Assembly (NCBI GenBank): GCA_963843455.1
Contig: CAWJKE010000007.1
Coordinates: 310,001 to 374,000 of the forward strand
DNA length: 64,000 bases
Reading direction: 5' to 3'
Source: CAIQPS01 sp963843455
Lineage (GTDB): Bacteria > Actinomycetota > Thermoleophilia > RBG-16-64-13
The position numbers and the translations under genes are program-made. Within the stretch, counting starts at the first letter, position 1. Each line of letters starts with the position of its first letter. Below the pieces are notes generated by a model. The model had not been told where the DNA came from. It worked only from the letters and a program-made list of their open reading frames with translations, and did not search any database. Shown here in pieces: positions 60,855 through 64,000 of the stretch.

Positions 60855-61898
60855 ATAGCTTTCACCGAGTACATCACCGGGTTCGCCGGTAGGGATATGG
60901 CTGTCGACTTGGGTACCGCGACCACGCTGGTGTACGTCCGAGGACGGGGTATCGTCCTTTCCGAGCCCTCGGTGGTAGCTATCGACTCCCGTTCCGGAGA
61001 TGTCCTTGCGGTGGGCGCCGACGCGAAACGCATGCTGGGACGCACTCCGGGAACCATTTCGGCCATCCGGCCGCTCAAAGATGGAGTCATCGCCGATTTC
61101 GACGTCACCGAGCAGATGCTCCGCCATTTTATTCAGCGGGTGCACCAGAATCGGTGGGCACATCCCAGAGTCGTGGTATGCGTGCCTTCGGGGGTCACCG
61201 GGGTCGAACGGCGGGCGGTGGAAGAAGCAACGATCAGCGCGGGGGCCCGGGCCGCCTACCTGATCGAAGAACCCATGGCCGCCGCCATCGGCGCGGGCCT
61301 CCCTGTGGGAGAGCCGACCGGCAGCATGATTGTGGATATCGGAGGCGGAACCAGTGAGGTAGCGGTCATCTCGCTCGCTGGGATCGTCGTGGCGCAGTCG
61401 GTGAGGATCGGTGGGGACGAGTTGGATGAGGCGATCATCGCCTATATCAAGAAGGAATATAAGCTGATGATCGGCAGCCAGACAGCCGAAGAGCTGAAGC
61501 TGGAGATCGGCTCGGCTTTCCCCTTGGAGCAGGAGGAGCATGCGGAGATCCGCGGGCGCGACCTGGTGACCGGCTTGCCTAAGACACTGGTCGTTTCCTC
61601 TGAGGAGATCAGGGAGGCCATCGCCGAACCGGTCGCCGCGATCGTCGATGCTATCAAGTCCACCCTCGACAAGACTCCTCCCGAACTGGCTTCCGACGTC
61701 ATGGACCGCGGGATCATGATGGCCGGCGGGGGATCGCTGCTCCGGGGGATGTGCGAACGAGTCCGTGAAGAGACGCAGATGCCGGTGAATCTGGCCGAGT
61801 CACCCCTCACGTGCGTGGCTGTCGGCTCCGGTCGGTCTTTGGAGGAGTTCGACACGCTCTACAGAGGTTCGCAGAGAGTAAAGAAACGCCGCTACTAA
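60855..61898 (+). CDS. mreB: Rod shape-determining protein MreB; probable ATA start
   Basis: A ~347-residue bacterial actin that guides lateral-wall synthesis. Phosphate 1 loop DMAVDLGTATTLVYVRGRGI, phosphate 2 VDIGGGTSEVAVIS, adenosine motif MMAGGGSLLRGMCERV. Family members have a conserved (F)xGRD just before the first strand, which here is encoded upstream of the first ATG (60897). The in-frame upstream region reads AFTEYITGFAGRD and contains no ATG, GTG or TTG back to the promoter. GGGAGGT ends 7 nt before ATA at 60855, making it the probable start. Starting at 60897 would cut away part of the fold. Confidence 0.93.
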   Translation: MAFTEYITGFAGRDMAVDLGTATTLVYVRGRGIVLSEPSVVAIDSRSGDVLAVGADAKRMLGRTPGTISAIRPLKDGVIADFDVTEQMLRHFIQRVHQNRWAHPRVVVCVPSGVTGVERRAVEEATISAGARAAYLIEEPMAAAIGAGLPVGEPTGSMIVDIGGGTSEVAVISLAGIVVAQSVRIGGDELDEAIIAYIKKEYKLMIGSQTAEELKLEIGSAFPLEQEEHAEIRGRDLVTGLPKTLVVSSEEIREAIAEPVAAIVDAIKSTLDKTPPELASDVMDRGIMMAGGGSLLRGMCERVREETQMPVNLAESPLTCVAVGSGRSLEEFDTLYRGSQRVKKRRY

Positions 61899-61914
61899 GC
61901 TAGCGAGGTACTAC

Positions 61915-62823
61915 ATGCCACGCAACAAGGTGGCCTGGCGACGGTTCGTCTTCGTCGTCCTGATCATCGCGTCGCTCGCTGTGCTCACAGTGTCGTTTCG
62001 GGAGACCAAAACCGGCCCGGCACACGCCGTTCAGCAGGCCGCTGCCGGGGTTCTTGCCCCGCTGCAGTCGTGGGGTTCCCGCGTCGCCCAACCTTTCCAG
62101 AACGGATACGCCTGGGTCCACACCCTCTGGTCGGCGCACAAGGACGCCGACCGACTGGCGGAGCAGGTGCAGGTGCTTCAGGGTGAGGTTGTCAAGCTCC
62201 AGGAGCAGGGCGAGGAGAACCGGCGCCTCAAGAGCCTGCTCGATCTCAAAGACAAGGGCACCTTTCCGGCCGGCACCGAATTCTTAGTAGCCCGGGTGAC
62301 GGGCAAATCGCCCACGCGCTGGCAGGCCTGGATCCAGATCGACAAGGGCTCTGATGACGGGCTCCGGGTGGACCAAGCCGTGGTTGGCGCCACCCCCCTG
62401 GCCGGGGAGACCCTGGCGGGCAAGGGTCTCGTGGGCAAGGTGATAGAGGTGACCGCCCACGCGGCGAAGGTTCTACTGATCACCGACTCCGAATCGAGCG
62501 CGGCAGCAAAGATCCAGGGTTCGAGAGGAGAGGGGATCGTCGAAGGCTCGATCTCGGGCGCGCTCACCATGGACTATGTGGACCGGGATATCAGCGTCGA
62601 CCCCAAGCTGGTCATCGTCACCTCGGGCTTCGGCGGCGTGTACCCCGCCGATATCCCCATCGGGATCGTTTCAAACGTGGGCGAAGCGGATGTCAACACT
62701 TACAAGAAGATCGATGTCCAGCCCTTTCTCGATTTCCGGGTGCTCGAAGAAGTCATGGTCCTGATCGTGCCCGAGAACTCGAGCACCATCGTGACCCCTG
62801 GCACCACGAGTACGGCGGGGTAA
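61915..62823 (+). CDS. mreC: Rod shape-determining protein MreC
   Basis: A 302-residue bitopic protein: N-terminal helix (~10-25, FVFVVLIIASLAVLTVSF), coiled coil (~75-110, KDADRLAEQVQVLQGEVVKL), then the MreC beta domain (ARVTGKSPTRWQAWIQIDKG, GLVGKVIEVTAHAAKVLLITD, GFGGVYPADIPIGIVSNV) and a short Ser/Thr tail. It scaffolds the elongasome outside the membrane. ATG 16 bp after mreB, weak GCGAGGT site. Confidence 0.95.
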   Translation: MPRNKVAWRRFVFVVLIIASLAVLTVSFRETKTGPAHAVQQAAAGVLAPLQSWGSRVAQPFQNGYAWVHTLWSAHKDADRLAEQVQVLQGEVVKLQEQGEENRRLKSLLDLKDKGTFPAGTEFLVARVTGKSPTRWQAWIQIDKGSDDGLRVDQAVVGATPLAGETLAGKGLVGKVIEVTAHAAKVLLITDSESSAAAKIQGSRGEGIVEGSISGALTMDYVDRDISVDPKLVIVTSGFGGVYPADIPIGIVSNVGEADVNTYKKIDVQPFLDFRVLEEVMVLIVPENSSTIVTPGTTSTAG

Positions 62824-62830
62824 CAGCACC

Positions 62831-63370
62831 ATGGGCCGCAAAGAATTCATCGTCATTGGAAAAGTGGTCCTACTGCTGGTGTTCGCCGTCGTGCTTCAGA
62901 CCGTGCTGCTCTCACACGTGAGCGTACTCGGCGTCACCGCCGATCTATTCCTGATCTTCACGGTGATCGTGGCGGTGACCAGAGGATCTCTCGAAGGGGC
63001 CGTCTTCGGCTTCTTCGCCGGCCTCGCGGCCGACATCGCCTATTATCAGCCCCTGGGCGTGCGTGCCCTCATCTACGTCTTGGTCGGCTATTTCGTCGGC
63101 ATGTTCGTGGCCCGGTTCGGCACGGCGAACCCTTGGAGCGTGGCCCTTGTCGCCGGTGTGGCCTCCTTTCTGGCCCAGTTCCTATTCGGGCTGTTCCAGT
63201 TCATGATGGGACCGCGTGCCGCCCTGCTCACCATGATCGGCGCCCAGATGCTCCCCGAGGCCGTCCTTGACGGTCTTATCACCGCTCCGCTGTACGTGTT
63301 CTTGGTGCGCGTACGGCTACTGCCGGGCATTCATCTGGATGCCGCCCGACCGCGGGGGGGCGACGAGTGA
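62831..63370 (+). CDS. mreD: Rod shape-determining protein MreD
   Basis: A 179-residue integral membrane protein with ~5 helices; the segment SLEGAVFGFFAGLAADIAYYQPLGVRALIYVLVGY is characteristic of MreD. Start ATG 7 bp after mreC. Its stop overlaps the PBP2 start (GTGA). Confidence 0.93.
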   Translation: MGRKEFIVIGKVVLLLVFAVVLQTVLLSHVSVLGVTADLFLIFTVIVAVTRGSLEGAVFGFFAGLAADIAYYQPLGVRALIYVLVGYFVGMFVARFGTANPWSVALVAGVASFLAQFLFGLFQFMMGPRAALLTMIGAQMLPEAVLDGLITAPLYVFLVRVRLLPGIHLDAARPRGGDE

Positions 63371-64000
63371 TTCTCGAGCCTGCCAGGAAGAAGCGCTCGC
63401 CGGAAGACGACTCGTCCGTGGGTATGCGGGTGGGCGTGCTGCTCATCATCGCCTTCGCGCTCTTTGGGGTCCTGGGATTCCGCCTGTGGTTCCTGCAGAT
63501 CCTGTCGGGCGACGCGTACGTCGCCGTGGCGAAGGACAACCGGCAGAGGGACGTCAAGATCGAGGCCGCGCGCGGCGTGGTGTACGACCGCAACGGCAAG
63601 ATCCTGGTCGAGAACAGGGCTGGCCTCAGTGTTGGCTTTCTACCCATGGACATGTACGACCCGAAGAAGCAGCCGGCGGAGTTCCGGAAGGAGATCTACG
63701 GCTTGTCACAGATCCTCGATATCAGCGAGACCGACCTCATGGCGGCTTACAACAAGGCCAAGAAGGACCCCTACGTGACCTACGTAGTCAAGGAGGACGT
63801 GCCCGAGAACACCGTGGTGGCGCAGATCAAGGAACACAGCCTGGAATACCGGGGTGTCGAGGTAGAAGCTTCCTACTTGCGCCAATACCCGCTCGGCGCT
63901 CTCGCCACCCATCTGCTGGGCTACGTGGGCGAGGTCTCGCAGGACGACCTCGACAAGGAGGAGTTCGCGACGCTCCGACCGGGGGCGACCCTGGGCAAGG
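63367..64000 (+). CDS. mrdA: Penicillin-binding protein 2 (elongasome transpeptidase), N-terminal part (3' truncated)
   Basis: The frame starts GTG overlapping the mreD stop and runs off the right edge after ~211 residues. It shows a cytoplasmic basic tail, one transmembrane helix (~22-44, VGVLLIIAFALFGVLGFRLW), the class B PBP pedestal motif with IEAARGVVYDRNGKILVEN, and the GALATHLLGYVGEVS segment. The transpeptidase domain with SxxK lies beyond the window. mreBCD-mrdA order is standard and rodA is expected next. Confidence 0.93.
   Translation, partial: MILEPARKKRSPEDDSSVGMRVGVLLIIAFALFGVLGFRLWFLQILSGDAYVAVAKDNRQRDVKIEAARGVVYDRNGKILVENRAGLSVGFLPMDMYDPKKQPAEFRKEIYGLSQILDISETDLMAAYNKAKKDPYVTYVVKEDVPENTVVAQIKEHSLEYRGVEVEASYLRQYPLGALATHLLGYVGEVSQDDLDKEEFATLRPGATLGK

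Overview
The window is about 64 kb of GC-rich, densely packed bacterial chromosome. Nearly every gene is a vertically inherited housekeeping gene. I see no transposase, integrase, phage module, CRISPR array, rRNA operon or replication origin. High GC, a fused PafB-PafC regulator, a CwlM-like amidase without signal peptide, exported proteins with Thr-rich linkers and frequent leaderless promoters (TANNNT box 6-11 nt before the ATG) point to a deep-branching actinomycetote. It is probably rod-shaped (mreBCD plus PBP2). It makes menaquinone by the futalosine route (mqnB, mqnD) and has low-oxygen traits (rubrerythrin, acyl-CoA ligase of the ADP-forming type). This placement is inference; no 16S or complete marker set is present.

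Layout. 1-4433: 3' end of a 2-oxoacid dehydrogenase E2 gene, mqnB, mqnD, an ABC-F ATPase. 4420-7667: M23 murein hydrolase (minus), YajQ, alpha/beta hydrolase, rubrerythrin. 7814-23559: a conserved block comEA-comEC-holA-(rpsT, minus)-murJ-lepA-hemW-hrcA-dnaJ-prmA-rnr-smpB-ssrA, covering DNA uptake, replication, translation, heat shock and trans-translation. 23611-33453: small membrane protein, CDF metal transporter with a structured leader, NDP-forming acyl-CoA ligase, CapA, CwlM-like amidase, NlpC/P60 hydrolase, HDAC-family deacetylase, PilT. 33485-42697: YvlD-like protein and PafBC (minus), diverging from addB-addA, then tRNA-Pro(CGG). 42731-48428: ECF sigma factor with a large anti-sigma factor, DUF1844 protein, mtnP, PfkB kinase, an RD-rich protein and a sugar-nucleotide epimerase. 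48580-55016: five tRNAs, then tig-clpP-clpX-lon. 55013-64000: valS-folC, two small membrane proteins, ndk, maf, mreB-mreC-mreD and the start of the PBP2 gene.

Three signals go beyond routine annotation. (1) Three genes (mreB, an NlpC/P60 hydrolase, a small membrane protein) have no usable ATG/GTG/TTG start but carry a good Shine-Dalgarno 6-7 nt before ATA, ATT and ATC. (2) murJ and prmA each have a single extra base that splits the reading frame. (3) Leaderless promoters recur, and one (comEA) is straddled by a perfect 8+8 inverted repeat. I found no convincing wholly new multi-gene system. The best candidates for new biology are the AUH starts, the CDF leader hairpin, the comEA operator, the sensor domain of the anti-sigma factor and the insertion in Lon.
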